Of a DNA stretch of 42,431 nt, positions 32,875 to 39,280 are shown in pieces. Under the pieces are notes generated by a model. It was given only the letters and a program-made list of their open reading frames with translations, was not told the origin of the DNA and ran no database searches. The translations under genes and the position numbers were made by a program. The DNA lies in contig JBILVB010000013.1 of the NCBI GenBank assembly GCA_044370695.1, forward strand, positions 1 through 42,431, written 5' to 3'. Source of the DNA: JBEIFW01 sp044370695. GTDB taxonomy: Bacteria > Actinomycetota > Acidimicrobiia > Acidimicrobiales > Ilumatobacteraceae. Each line of letters opens with the position of its first letter. Positions within the stretch are counted from its first letter, which is position 1.

Positions 32875-33182
32875 GATCCACACGGTCCGGTCGACCGCGT
32901 GGGGCTCGGGCCGGCACTGTGTAGGCCGACAGCAACCGGCCTGCGTAGCACGGGCCGGCCTATCGTTCGCAGCCCGGCCGTGTGGGTTCAGGTCGCGCTC
33001 GTCGCGGCGCAGGTGCAGGTCGAAGCAGGCGATGTCGGGCCGGACATGTTCGGGGCCGGTGACGGTGCTGCCGAACACGCAGTTGTGGGCGATGCCCTCG
33101 CCACGGCAGGTGCGTCGATGACGACGAAACTGGCACGCCCGACGGGACCCCTCATCATCCGTCGGGCACAGCGAACGACACA

Positions 33183-33218
33183 TGTGAGGGTTGCTGTGAG
33201 GGTTGGTGTGAGGGTTCG
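33183..33218. repeat. 3 x 12 bp tandem repeat (TGTGAGGGTTGC type)
   Basis: Three consecutive 12-mers, TGTGAGGGTTGC, TGTGAGGGTTGG and TGTGAGGGTTCG, differ only in the last two bases. In one minus frame they read as repeated xNPH. Only three units without spacers exist, so this is not a CRISPR. It may be iterons or slippage. Confidence 0.8.
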
Positions 33219-33296
33219 TCTGCTGCGCGCCACTCGACCGGCAACACCGCGAAGCGTTCGGTCGTCGCCGACAGCCCGTCATTGGTCAGCGGTCAG

Positions 33297-33488
33297 TCAG
33301 GAACGCAGCGCCTCACCGCGCGCAGCAAGCGCCTCTTCGAGCAATCGCAGTGCACGAGGCCCGAAGCCGTGAAGACCCAATAACTGCGCCCGACTGCATC
33401 CGGCCACCTGCTCAAGCCGAGTCACCCCGATCGAAGCAAGCGCCCGAGTCGCCGGCGCGCCAATCCGTGGCAAGTCATTCTCCGACAC
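33297..33488 (-). CDS. Small helix-hairpin-helix protein (copy 1)
   Basis: About 63 residues from GTG 33488; an ATG at 33602 gives 101 residues but with an unlikely N-terminus. The core is DLPRIGAPATRALASIGV, TRLEQVAGCSRAQLLGLHGFGP and RALRLLEEALAARG, a helix-hairpin-helix fold like the RNA polymerase alpha C-terminal domain. It is a paralogue of the protein at 34927-35166 and sits inverted to it, on either side of the VOC and MazEF-type genes. Proteins of this kind may bind DNA; the biological role is unknown. Confidence 0.7.
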   Translation of the reverse strand: MSENDLPRIGAPATRALASIGVTRLEQVAGCSRAQLLGLHGFGPRALRLLEEALAARGEALRS

Positions 33489-33793
33489 GACCCCATGATC
33501 GCCCGGCAGAACTCGCGTCGCACAGCCGGCGGTATGTGGCGGGGCGAAGTCAGCGGAGGAAGGCAGACCTCCACAGCTCGTTCGCAAGTCGTCAGAAATC
33601 AATGCAGGTATCGCTGTGCCGGGAGTAGAGCTCCGCGATTGCGTGGAGTCGTTCGAGACGATTCATGACCCAACCGTCCTCGCCATGGAGCCCGCTCGTC
33701 AAGGAAACATCGAGGTATTCGACACACTGCTGTCGCAGCCCTTGCTTATTCTCCAGGAGCGAGCGCAACGGCTGAACCTGGGAGACAGACGCG
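33489..33793. other. Interval with a CCGGCGGTA element and a possible WYL-regulator fragment
   Basis: It contains CCGGCGGTATGTGGC (33526-33540), identical to a 15-mer at 37468-37482 and the core of the repeat family below. On the minus strand from an ATG at 33666, MNRLERLHAIAELYSRH resembles the first residues of DeoR/WYL regulators but stops after 24 residues, so it may be a fragment. GGGAG near 33780 serves the next gene. Confidence 0.4.
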
Positions 33794-34198
33794 ATGACTG
33801 TGAAGCTGGGCTACACGATCCTGTACGTCGACGACGTCCGATCCACCATCGGCTTCTACCGATCAGCGTTCGGGCTCTCCGAGCGCTTTGTGACCCCAGA
33901 AGGCGACTACGGCGAACTCGACACCGGGGAAACCACGCTCGCGTTCGCGTCGAACTCTCTGGGCGAGGCCAATCTGTCCGCTGCCGGCGGATTTGCCCGT
34001 CTCGACCCGAACGGCCCACCACCTGGCGTCTCGATCACCCTTGTCGCTGAAGACGTGGCCGCCACCGCCAAGAGCGCGGTCGCGGCGGGGGCTCGCCTCT
34101 ACGTCGACCCGATCGACAAGCCATGGGGTCAGACCGTTGCCTACGTGATCGACCCAAACGGCGCGCTGATCGAGATCGCCACCGCCGTTTCGCCGTGA
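33794..34198 (+). CDS. VOC-superfamily (glyoxalase-like) protein
   Basis: A 134-residue vicinal-oxygen-chelate protein: KLGYTILYVDDVRSTIGFY is the first beta-alpha-beta module, FGLSERFVTPEGDYGEL follows, and VAYVIDPNGALIEIA closes the second half with the conserved Glu. Metal ligands are only partly evident; the usual N-terminal His is not seen. Family roles include glyoxalase, dioxygenase and antibiotic-binding proteins. A GGGAG lies upstream. It is a single-gene unit in the cassette-like region, 39 bp before the antitoxin. Confidence 0.85.
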   Translation: MTVKLGYTILYVDDVRSTIGFYRSAFGLSERFVTPEGDYGELDTGETTLAFASNSLGEANLSAAGGFARLDPNGPPPGVSITLVAEDVAATAKSAVAAGARLYVDPIDKPWGQTVAYVIDPNGALIEIATAVSP

Positions 34199-34237
34199 CG
34201 CTGTCCGTCGAACGTCGCCGGTTGTATGCGGATTTGC

Positions 34238-34432
34238 ATGCAGAGTACGAGTGTTCGGATCGACGTCTCGACGCATGAGGACTTGAAGCGGCTCGCCGCC
34301 GAGTTGAACACGACGGTCGGCAACACCGTGACCCTGGCAGTGCGCGCGCTTCGGCAGGATCGGATCGGTCTGGATCTTCGGTCTCCGCTCGACGCCGACG
34401 AAGAGCGCTGGCTCGATGCCGACCTCGGGTGA
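34238..34432 (+). CDS. Ribbon-helix-helix-type antitoxin of a MazEF-like pair
   Basis: A 64-residue protein (alternative ATG at 34226). TSVRIDVSTHEDLKRLAAELNTTVGNTVTLAVRAL matches the beta-strand and two helices of RHH-type antitoxins, and the acidic tail LDADEERWLDADL is the probable toxin-binding part. It overlaps the toxin start by 17 bp, so the pair is co-translated. It should bind its own promoter and neutralise the toxin. Confidence 0.78.
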   Translation: MQSTSVRIDVSTHEDLKRLAAELNTTVGNTVTLAVRALRQDRIGLDLRSPLDADEERWLDADLG

Positions 34433-34757
34433 TGTCGTCGATCTCGACTTCGGCGCTCCGGAGGGCCGTGAGGCGGGCTTCCGGCATCCCGCGGTGGTGG
34501 TGACGGCCCAGCGAATCCTCGACGCGTCACCTTCGGTGATCCACGTCGTGTCGTTGACCTCGACAATCCGACCGTTTCACTCTGAGATCGTGCTTGTTCC
34601 CGACGACGCGAACGGCTTGGGTGTCAGATCCGCGGCGCAGTGTCAGCACGTCCGTTCGGTGTCGCCGCGTCGGATCCTTCAGGTCCGGGGAAACGTTGGC
34701 GTCGCGGCGTTGGCGCAGATCCGAGAGACGATCGCGGTGCTGCTCGACCTTCCCTGA
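34416..34757 (+). CDS. PemK/MazF-type toxin (endoribonuclease)
   Basis: A 113-residue toxin with the MazF signatures: GDVVDLDFGAPEGREAGFRHPAVVV near the start, HVVSLTSTIRP, and LQVRGNVGVAALAQIRETIAVLL at the end. MazF/PemK proteins cleave mRNA at short motifs. The fold is complete for the family. It overlaps the antitoxin gene by 17 bp. Such pairs often occur within integron cassette arrays and genomic islands, where they stabilise the array. Confidence 0.88.
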   Translation: MPTSGDVVDLDFGAPEGREAGFRHPAVVVTAQRILDASPSVIHVVSLTSTIRPFHSEIVLVPDDANGLGVRSAAQCQHVRSVSPRRILQVRGNVGVAALAQIRETIAVLLDLP

Positions 34758-34816
34758 CGCCGCCCACTCTCCCTGCTTCGGCGCCGACAACCCGGACTCA
34801 AGCTCCGGCGACGAAG

Positions 34817-34920
34817 GTCGTGGAAACCTTCACGGGACACCGACTGTCACCCGGCGGTAGTTGGCATGGCAGATGAGTTGATCTGTGCGTCGAACGCGCT
34901 TGCAGAATGCGTCCCCAGCG
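34817..34920 (+). repeat. Family-1 dispersed repeat, copy 1
   Basis: About 105 bp aligning at roughly 75% (by eye) with 37434-37541. Shared blocks are TCGTGGAA-CCTTCA, CCGGCGGTA (34851-34859) and a TGATCTGTGC block. It lies 6 bp before the second HhH gene, whereas copy 2 lies before the membrane-protein gene, so it always precedes a plus-strand gene. It may be a promoter-bearing or recombination element. Confidence 0.65.
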
Positions 34921-34926
34921 GGCACC

Positions 34927-35166
34927 ATGCGCTACTTGGTCGAAGATGCCTTGCCGAAGATCGGAGCACCCGCGACGAGAGCTCTGGCCTCGATCGGGGT
35001 AACGCGCCTCTCGCAACTCGTGGACCATCGGACCCAGGACCTGCTTGCGCTGCACGGGTTTGGTCCAAGAGAAATCAACCTCTTGCAGGTTGCCTTGGAC
35101 CAGATGGGTCTGTCGTTCCGAGCGGCCGGCCCCGACCGGCAGGAGTCCGATCGGACCAAGCGCTAA
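34927..35166 (+). CDS. Small helix-hairpin-helix protein (copy 2)
   Basis: A 79-residue protein from ATG 34927. The core KIGAPATRALASIGVTRLSQL and LLALHGFGPREINLLQVALDQMG is nearly identical in its first half to the copy at 33297-33488. The fold predicted is helix-hairpin-helix (RNA polymerase alpha CTD-like). Its TAA stop is embedded in the left end of the attC-like repeat at 35161-35248. The function is unknown; a nucleic-acid-binding role is inferred from the fold only. Confidence 0.75.
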   Translation: MRYLVEDALPKIGAPATRALASIGVTRLSQLVDHRTQDLLALHGFGPREINLLQVALDQMGLSFRAAGPDRQESDRTKR

Positions 35167-35248
35167 CTGCCGACCTGCTGTGCTCAGAACCGAGCCGCTT
35201 CCTCGTTGGCGTTCGCCCATGTCGCGGACCAGCGGTCGGTTGTTACTC
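35161..35248 (+). repeat. attC-like imperfect palindrome (family 2, copy 1)
   Basis: The left arm AACTGCCGACCTGCTG (from 35165) and the reverse complement of the right arm, AACAACCGACCGCTGG (ending at GTT, 35242-35244), match except for a few bases including one unpaired T. An AAC at one end and a GTT at the other, with extrahelical bases, are hallmarks of integron attC sites. The HhH stop codon lies in the left end and the stop of the following minus-strand GNAT in the right end. Confidence 0.55.
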
Positions 35249-35764
35249 CGATTGCCGATCAGTGTCGATCATGTCCATGAGCAGCCCATCGGACCACGAC
35301 CCGTCTGCGCTGCGCTCGTAGCACCGCATGACCCCAACCGGCTTGAAACCGACCATCGCGTAGCAGGCAATGGCCGCCTCGTTGTCTGCGGCGGGGTCGA
35401 TGACGAGGCGATGGTGCCCTCTATGGTCGAACAGGTAGTTCGCCAAGGTGACGATCGAGTCGGCTGCGAATCCCCGACGGTGGGCGGCCGGGTCAATGAA
35501 GATGTCGATCGACGCGTGCCGGTAGTCGGGGTCCTCTTCCTCAGAGAACTGGATCATGCCAATGACGTGCCCGTCAGTCGTTTCGATGGCGAACTGATTC
35601 AACTCCTCGTCGGCGAGATCCTCGGTGAACTCCTCATCGAGGTCGTCGCCTCGCCACCGCTGAGCCACCTCTTCAGTGCTACGGATCTCGATGACCCGTT
35701 CGCGGTCGGCGTCGACGAGCGGGCGGAGTTGAACACGTTTGCCGCGGAGCATCGGGACGTCCAT
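35243..35764 (-). CDS. GNAT acetyltransferase, AAC(6')/RimJ-like
   Basis: A 173-residue GNAT with RVQLRPLVDADRERVIEI as the first strand-helix, IDIFIDPAAHRRGFAADSIV for the acetyl-CoA loop (RRGFA), and NEAAIACYAMVGFKPVGVMR as the conserved end. Sequence flavour is close to the aminoglycoside 6'-N-acetyltransferase/RimJ group, but the substrate is not established and a resistance role would be speculation. It is the only gene in this part of the array on the minus strand. Its stop lies within the right end of the attC-like repeat. Confidence 0.85.
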   Translation of the reverse strand: MDVPMLRGKRVQLRPLVDADRERVIEIRSTEEVAQRWRGDDLDEEFTEDLADEELNQFAIETTDGHVIGMIQFSEEEDPDYRHASIDIFIDPAAHRRGFAADSIVTLANYLFDHRGHHRLVIDPAADNEAAIACYAMVGFKPVGVMRCYERSADGSWSDGLLMDMIDTDRQSE

Positions 35765-35925
35765 CGGCCCAGTGTCGCGCGGCAGAAGCCGGCGGCACGC
35801 CAGGACCGATCGCCATACTGACCACCCCCCGGCCTCTTACTCCTGCCGGTGCGGCTCGCGCCTCGGCTCACCTCGCCCGCAGTCGGAATGACGCGATCGT
35901 CCCACGTAGTCGCGATTGCGCGCCG

Positions 35926-36031
35926 ACCAGAACTGCCGCTCGGCGCTCTCCGATCAACCGCTTCGAGGAGCGCATGACGACGGCTGCGAAGCGGTCGTCG
36001 GTGCTGTCCGGCGTGTTGCATAGGTGCCGGT
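35926..36031 (+). repeat. attC-like imperfect palindrome (family 2, copy 2)
   Basis: About 85% identical by eye to 38991-39101. Outer AAC (AACTGCCG at 35931) and GTT (36015-36017) frame an inner perfect 9-bp inverted repeat, ACCGCTTCG/CGAAGCGGT. It lies between the minus-strand GNAT and the cupin gene; 35765-35925 beside it shows no gene. CCGGCGGTA occurs just after it (36045-36053). Confidence 0.6.
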
Positions 36032-36083
36032 CGATGCTGCCGTCCCGGCGGTAGGGGACAGAAGTGGCGTCTACTCTTCGCCC

Positions 36084-36446
36084 ATGAGTTCAGTTCCGAC
36101 GGGTGTGGACCTCATCGAGAAGCTCGGCCATTTCGACGAACACTGGTCACCGAGAACTGTCGCTGAGTTCAACGGCCACGACGTGATGGTGGTCAAGGTG
36201 AAGGGAGAGTTCGTCTGGCACAAGCACGATGACACCGACGACTTCTTCCTCGTTCTCAAGGGACACGTGACGATTCGGCTTCGAGACGGTGACGTCGAGT
36301 TGGGTCCTGGAGGCCTGTTCGTCGTTCCGGCCGGCGTCGAGCATCAGCCTTTCGCCGCTGAGGAGGCCGAGCTGCTCCTGATCGAGCCGTCGGGGACGCC
36401 GAACACGGGCGACGCAAGGACGGCCGCTCGTCGCATCATCGTGTGA
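36084..36446 (+). CDS. Small cupin-domain protein
   Basis: A 120-residue single cupin (conserved boxes GEFVWHKHDDTDDFFLVLKG and PGGLFVVPAGVEHQPFAAE), with the metal-binding His/Glu set H-x-H...E/D...H present. Such proteins are isomerases, dioxygenases or binding proteins; the activity is not evident. A TACTCT -10 box 6 bp before the ATG suggests a leaderless transcript. It is a single-gene unit in the cassette-like region. Confidence 0.82.
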   Translation: MSSVPTGVDLIEKLGHFDEHWSPRTVAEFNGHDVMVVKVKGEFVWHKHDDTDDFFLVLKGHVTIRLRDGDVELGPGGLFVVPAGVEHQPFAAEEAELLLIEPSGTPNTGDARTAARRIIV

Positions 36447-36571
36447 TCTACAGCTGCGATGTCGTGCGGAGACCTCCGTCAGTTTCTCATCAGTGTCGAC
36501 ACCTGCTGAGCCGGCGGTACGCGGCAGTGTCGTCCTCGGCTGGCGACACGACCCGGGTATCGTTCGCTTCA
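36447..36571 (+). repeat. Short family-1 core and hairpin before the methyltransferase gene
   Basis: The gap contains CCGGCGGTACGCGGC (36511-36525), a variant of the array's 15-bp core, a perfect 10-bp palindrome GTGTCGACAC, and an inverted repeat GTGTCG/CGACAC around 36529-36547. TATCGT (36559-36564) lies 7 bp before the next ATG and could be a -10 of a leaderless transcript. Confidence 0.45.
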
Positions 36572-37390
36572 ATGACCGCCGGTTACGTCCACGGATACGA
36601 CGAGCGCGAAGCTCGTCGGCTTACTGACCAAGCGAACACGCTCATCGGACTCCTCCACGCCGACACGCGCTATGCGGACGGATCGACGGTGTTGGAAGCA
36701 GGCTGCGGGGTTGGTGCTCAAACCGTCACGTTGGCGCGCCAGAGTCCGGGCGCACAGATCATCTCGATCGACATCTCGGAGCATTCCGTCCGTCAAGCTC
36801 GCGAGCGATGCACCAGCGAGGGCATCGTGAACGTGGAGTTCGAACAGGGCGACCTGCTCGAACTCCGATTCGCTGAGCACAGCTTCGATCATGTCTTTGT
36901 GTGCTTCGTGCTCGAGCACCTTCCCGATCCTGTCGCGGCGCTCCGCCGTCTGCTTCGTGTGCTTCGTCCTGGCGGAACGATCACGGTCATCGAGGGCGAT
37001 CACGGTTCAGCGTTCTTTCATCCGGACTCCGAAGCAGCGCACGCGGCGATCGACTGCCAAGTCGCGTTGCAGTCCGCGAACGGCGGAAACGCGAACATCG
37101 GCCGTTCCCTGTACCCGCTCCTGGTCGAGGCCGGGGCAACAGACGTGATGGTGTCTCCTCGGCATGTCTACGTCGATGGCAGCCGCCCGACGTGGATCGA
37201 GGGGTTCACGAAGAACACGTTCACCGCGATGATCGAAGGCGTCCGCGACGAAGCTCTTGGTGCCGGGCTCATCGATGCCGACGAGTTCGACCGAGGAATC
37301 GCTGATCTTCGACGAACCGCAACCTCCGACGGCATGTTCAGTTACATGTTCTTCAAGGCCGTCGCACGAAGTCGCACTGTTCCGGCTTGA
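36572..37390 (+). CDS. SAM-dependent methyltransferase (class I, small-molecule type)
   Basis: A 272-residue protein from ATG 36572. Motif I is VLEAGCGVGAQTVTLA, followed by IISIDISEHSV (motif II), DHVFVCFVLEHLPDPVAALR (motif IV) and RVLRPGGTITVIEGDHGS. A C-terminal half of about 110 residues (MVSPRHVYVDGSRPTW, TKNTFTAMIEGV) resembles small-molecule methyltransferases. The ORF is open upstream but the earlier part is unlikely to be coding. Substrate unknown. Confidence 0.87.
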   Translation: MTAGYVHGYDEREARRLTDQANTLIGLLHADTRYADGSTVLEAGCGVGAQTVTLARQSPGAQIISIDISEHSVRQARERCTSEGIVNVEFEQGDLLELRFAEHSFDHVFVCFVLEHLPDPVAALRRLLRVLRPGGTITVIEGDHGSAFFHPDSEAAHAAIDCQVALQSANGGNANIGRSLYPLLVEAGATDVMVSPRHVYVDGSRPTWIEGFTKNTFTAMIEGVRDEALGAGLIDADEFDRGIADLRRTATSDGMFSYMFFKAVARSRTVPA

Positions 37391-37433
37391 CACACCCATC
37401 CACCGATTCCCGCATCCGGAGCATCCGCCCCCG

Positions 37434-37541
37434 ATCGTGGAAGCCTTCATGAGCCACCGAGTGTCAACCGGCGGTATGTGGCAGCACAGGTGAACTGATC
37501 TGTGCACAGCGAAGGCTTGCGGAGAGCGCCCATTGCGAGCG
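37434..37541 (+). repeat. Family-1 dispersed repeat, copy 2 (three-stem palindromic element)
   Basis: AAGCCTTC (37441-37448) is complementary to GAAGGCTT (37511-37518). Inside, GCCAC (37453-37457) pairs with GTGGC (37478-37482) and GCACAG (37484-37489) with CTGTGC (37500-37505), giving a possible three-way fold. CCGGCGGTATGTGGC (37468-37482) is identical to 33526-33540. It lies between the methyltransferase and membrane-protein genes. Confidence 0.65.
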
Positions 37542-37551
37542 CGATGCGCCC

Positions 37552-37926
37552 GTGAAGATGGTCCGGCGAGAACCAGGACAGACCACGTTCGCACTCGCTT
37601 CCACCGCGGTGCTCCTGGCAGCCGTCGTCGTCCTCTCGATTCGCTTCGAGTCAGATCCCCAAGAGGACGGTGGCCTCGCGGCCATGCTGATCATGGGTGT
37701 GCTGCTGTTCGTCATTCCCGTCGGGGTGGCGATCTATCTCATGAGCACCACGAACCGCGCTCAGATAGCGGCGGCTGCTGTCACAGTCGTCTCGTCATTG
37801 CTGATAGCGACTTGTCGCATCGGGAACCTCGCGGCACTTGTGTATCCGGTGATCGCGTTGGGCTCGATCGTCGTGCTCGGTGGCGTGAGCGCAGTACTTC
37901 GAATGACGCAACGGCAACGCTCGTAG
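37552..37926 (+). CDS. Small integral membrane protein (four hydrophobic segments)
   Basis: A 124-residue protein from GTG 37552 (in-frame ATG at 37558). Hydrophobic segments are FALASTAVLLAAVVVL, AAMLIMGVLLFVIPVG, IAAAAVTVVSSLLIA and LVYPVIALGSIVVLGGV. No family is recognised. The TAG stop is the first base triplet of the attC-like repeat that follows, the same arrangement as at 38991. It is a single-gene unit in the cassette-like region. Confidence 0.72.
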   Translation: MKMVRREPGQTTFALASTAVLLAAVVVLSIRFESDPQEDGGLAAMLIMGVLLFVIPVGVAIYLMSTTNRAQIAAAAVTVVSSLLIATCRIGNLAALVYPVIALGSIVVLGGVSAVLRMTQRQRS

Positions 37927-38013
37927 CGCCGGCCTGCCGCGAATAGGTCTTGATCGGTCGCGCCGAAGAGCGCATCACGACGGCGCCACGAGCCGGCAAT
38001 AGGCATCGCTGGG
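37924..38013 (+). repeat. attC-like repeat, degenerate (family 2, copy 3)
   Basis: TAGCGCCGGCCTGCCG and GAGCGCATCACGACGGC match TAGCGCCGAACTGCCG and GAGCGCATAACGACGGC in copy 4. The AAC at the left and the GTT at the right end are lost, so it may be inactive. It begins at the stop codon of the membrane-protein gene. Confidence 0.6.
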
Positions 38014-38156
38014 TGGGGAATGATCGGCGGAGGATCACGTCGAAGGGCTTGCAGCCTCCTGCGGCCAAGGCGGGTTCCGGCCGACCGGTGATGGCGAGGA
38101 CTTGTGTCCGTTGCCGGGCTACGATCCACACGCCGAGTCCAGGAGGAACCCGCGCC

Positions 38157-38651
38157 ATGCAAGGCAGTCATCCGACCGCGACCCCGTTTGTGCGGCCCAT
38201 GGTCGAGGCGGACCTTCCAGCGGTGCATAGCCTGAATGCCGCACTCCAGGAGTTCGAACGTCACCTAAGGCCAAGTCGCGTACCCGGCGCCCAAATGACT
38301 GAGGCCTATGTGGCCAAACTGCGCGCTGAGGTCGCCGACGCAAACGGTGAGGTGGTCGTCGCGGAGGTTGGCGCCGAGGTCGCCGGTTTTGCCTCCTGGT
38401 ACTGGGAGCACGATCCACTGGAGCGCGATCCAAACGGGATCGTCATCGGCGACCTGTTTGTGGTGGAGAGTTGGCGGGCCCGAGGAGTCGGTCGAGCGAT
38501 CGTGGCTTACATCCGGCAGATCTCGATCGAACAAGGCGCCGGATGGCTCACCGTCGCTACCCTGTCGGCGAACGACCAGGCCATGAGCTTCTACCGCGCC
38601 TGCGGCTTTGAGATCCTCATGCACACTCTTCATGATCCAGGCTTGCCCTAG
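38157..38651 (+). CDS. GNAT acetyltransferase
   Basis: A 164-residue GNAT: FVRPMVEADLPAVHSLN as the first strand, GDLFVVESWRARGVGRAIV as the acetyl-CoA loop, and ANDQAMSFYRACGFEILMH as the end of the fold. A strong Shine-Dalgarno AGGAGG lies 11 bp before ATG 38157, which decides this start over upstream ones. It has 46 extra residues before the central strands compared with the minimal fold. Substrate unknown; it is unlike the GNAT at 35243-35764. Confidence 0.87.
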   Translation: MQGSHPTATPFVRPMVEADLPAVHSLNAALQEFERHLRPSRVPGAQMTEAYVAKLRAEVADANGEVVVAEVGAEVAGFASWYWEHDPLERDPNGIVIGDLFVVESWRARGVGRAIVAYIRQISIEQGAGWLTVATLSANDQAMSFYRACGFEILMHTLHDPGLP

Positions 38652-38795
38652 ACCGGATCAGGCCTCTGGTGGACCGACACGCGCATACGTGCCGTTCGCG
38701 CTCGCCCCATCTGTGAGACTCGGGCCGCGGCAGGCCAGAAGCAGGACGACGTACTCGCTGAACTCGACGGCCAGGTCGACGACGAGCACCCGGAT

Positions 38796-38993
38796 GTGAG
38801 CCTCACACACGAGAGCGGTTGGAGCCTCGGTGCGTTCCCGTCAGGCGGACTGTCGTTGGAGCATCTCGACGGGAACGAACCCCGCCACATGCAAGCCGTT
38901 TCACGATCGGAGGTTCGAGGACTGTGGCTTGCCCTCGCGAGCAGGGACCTTCGCACGGTCGACGCTGAGGACTGCAAACCTGGGTACTGGTAG
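38796..38993 (+). CDS. Small hypothetical protein with uncertain start (possibly 5'-truncated)
   Basis: GTG 38796 gives 65 residues (ESGWSLGAFPSGGLSLEHL, GNEPRHMQAVSRSEV, LWLALASRDL). The reading frame continues upstream as DDVLAELDGQVDDEHPDV, which looks coding, but back to the GNAT stop at 38651 in the same frame there is no canonical start. Either the GTG is the true start, or a longer gene lost its start, or an unusual codon is used. I do not recognise the family. The TAG stop begins the attC-like repeat. Confidence 0.6.
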   Translation: MSLTHESGWSLGAFPSGGLSLEHLDGNEPRHMQAVSRSEVRGLWLALASRDLRTVDAEDCKPGYW

Positions 38994-39101
38994 CGCCGAA
39001 CTGCCGATAGGCGCTATCCGGTCAGCTGCCTCGAGGAGCGCATAACGACGGCTGCGGAGCGGTCGGCGGCGCTGTCTGGCGTGTTGCATAGGTGCCGGTA
39101 G
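38991..39101 (+). repeat. attC-like imperfect palindrome (family 2, copy 4)
   Basis: It runs from the TAG stop of the small gene through GAACTGCCG to GTGTTGCATAGGTGCCGG. Outer AAC (38999) and GTT (39083-39085) frame arms such as AACTGCCGATAGGCGC versus AACACGCCAGACAGCGC (reverse complement of the right arm), imperfectly complementary. It marks the right end of the cassette-like region. 39102-39280 beyond it has no gene. Confidence 0.6.
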
Positions 39102-39280
39102 GGGGCGTGCTCAAGAGAGGCCAACTCGCACGGATCCGCTGGCGAGAACGGTTTCGGCTCGCGAGATTTCTCCGCTGAGAAACGCGTGGAGACGTGCCGG
39201 GCAAGGGGCTTCGCGATGCGCGCTCCGGTCGGCAACATGAGACGCACGCGTTCGGCACGTGTGCCCTGCACGCAGAGCGC

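Larger units (their letters stand above)
32652..33296. other. Gene-poor interval with two short tandem repeats
   Basis: No confident gene lies in these 645 bp. On the minus strand a frame reading DDPDGTITVLWPSDYGPGS near 32800-32850 looks coding-like but has no start or ribosome-binding site and may be a relic. The interval holds a 3 x 9 bp repeat (32848-32874) and a 3 x 12 bp repeat (33183-33218). A tRNA T-arm-like string near 32985 does not fold into a tRNA. Confidence 0.5.

Noticed and set aside
32940..33015. Possible tRNA on the plus strand (GTGGGTTCAGGTCGCGC looks like a T-arm)
   Set aside because: The arm has a mismatched stem, and no matching acceptor, D-arm or anticodon stem could be found.
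33183..33218. CRISPR array
   Set aside because: The three units are directly adjacent without spacers and are only 12 bp long; no cas gene is present.
33616..34050. Plus-strand ORF overlapping the VOC gene
   Set aside because: Its second half is an Arg-rich shadow of the VOC gene, and the first half has no ribosome-binding site or family match.
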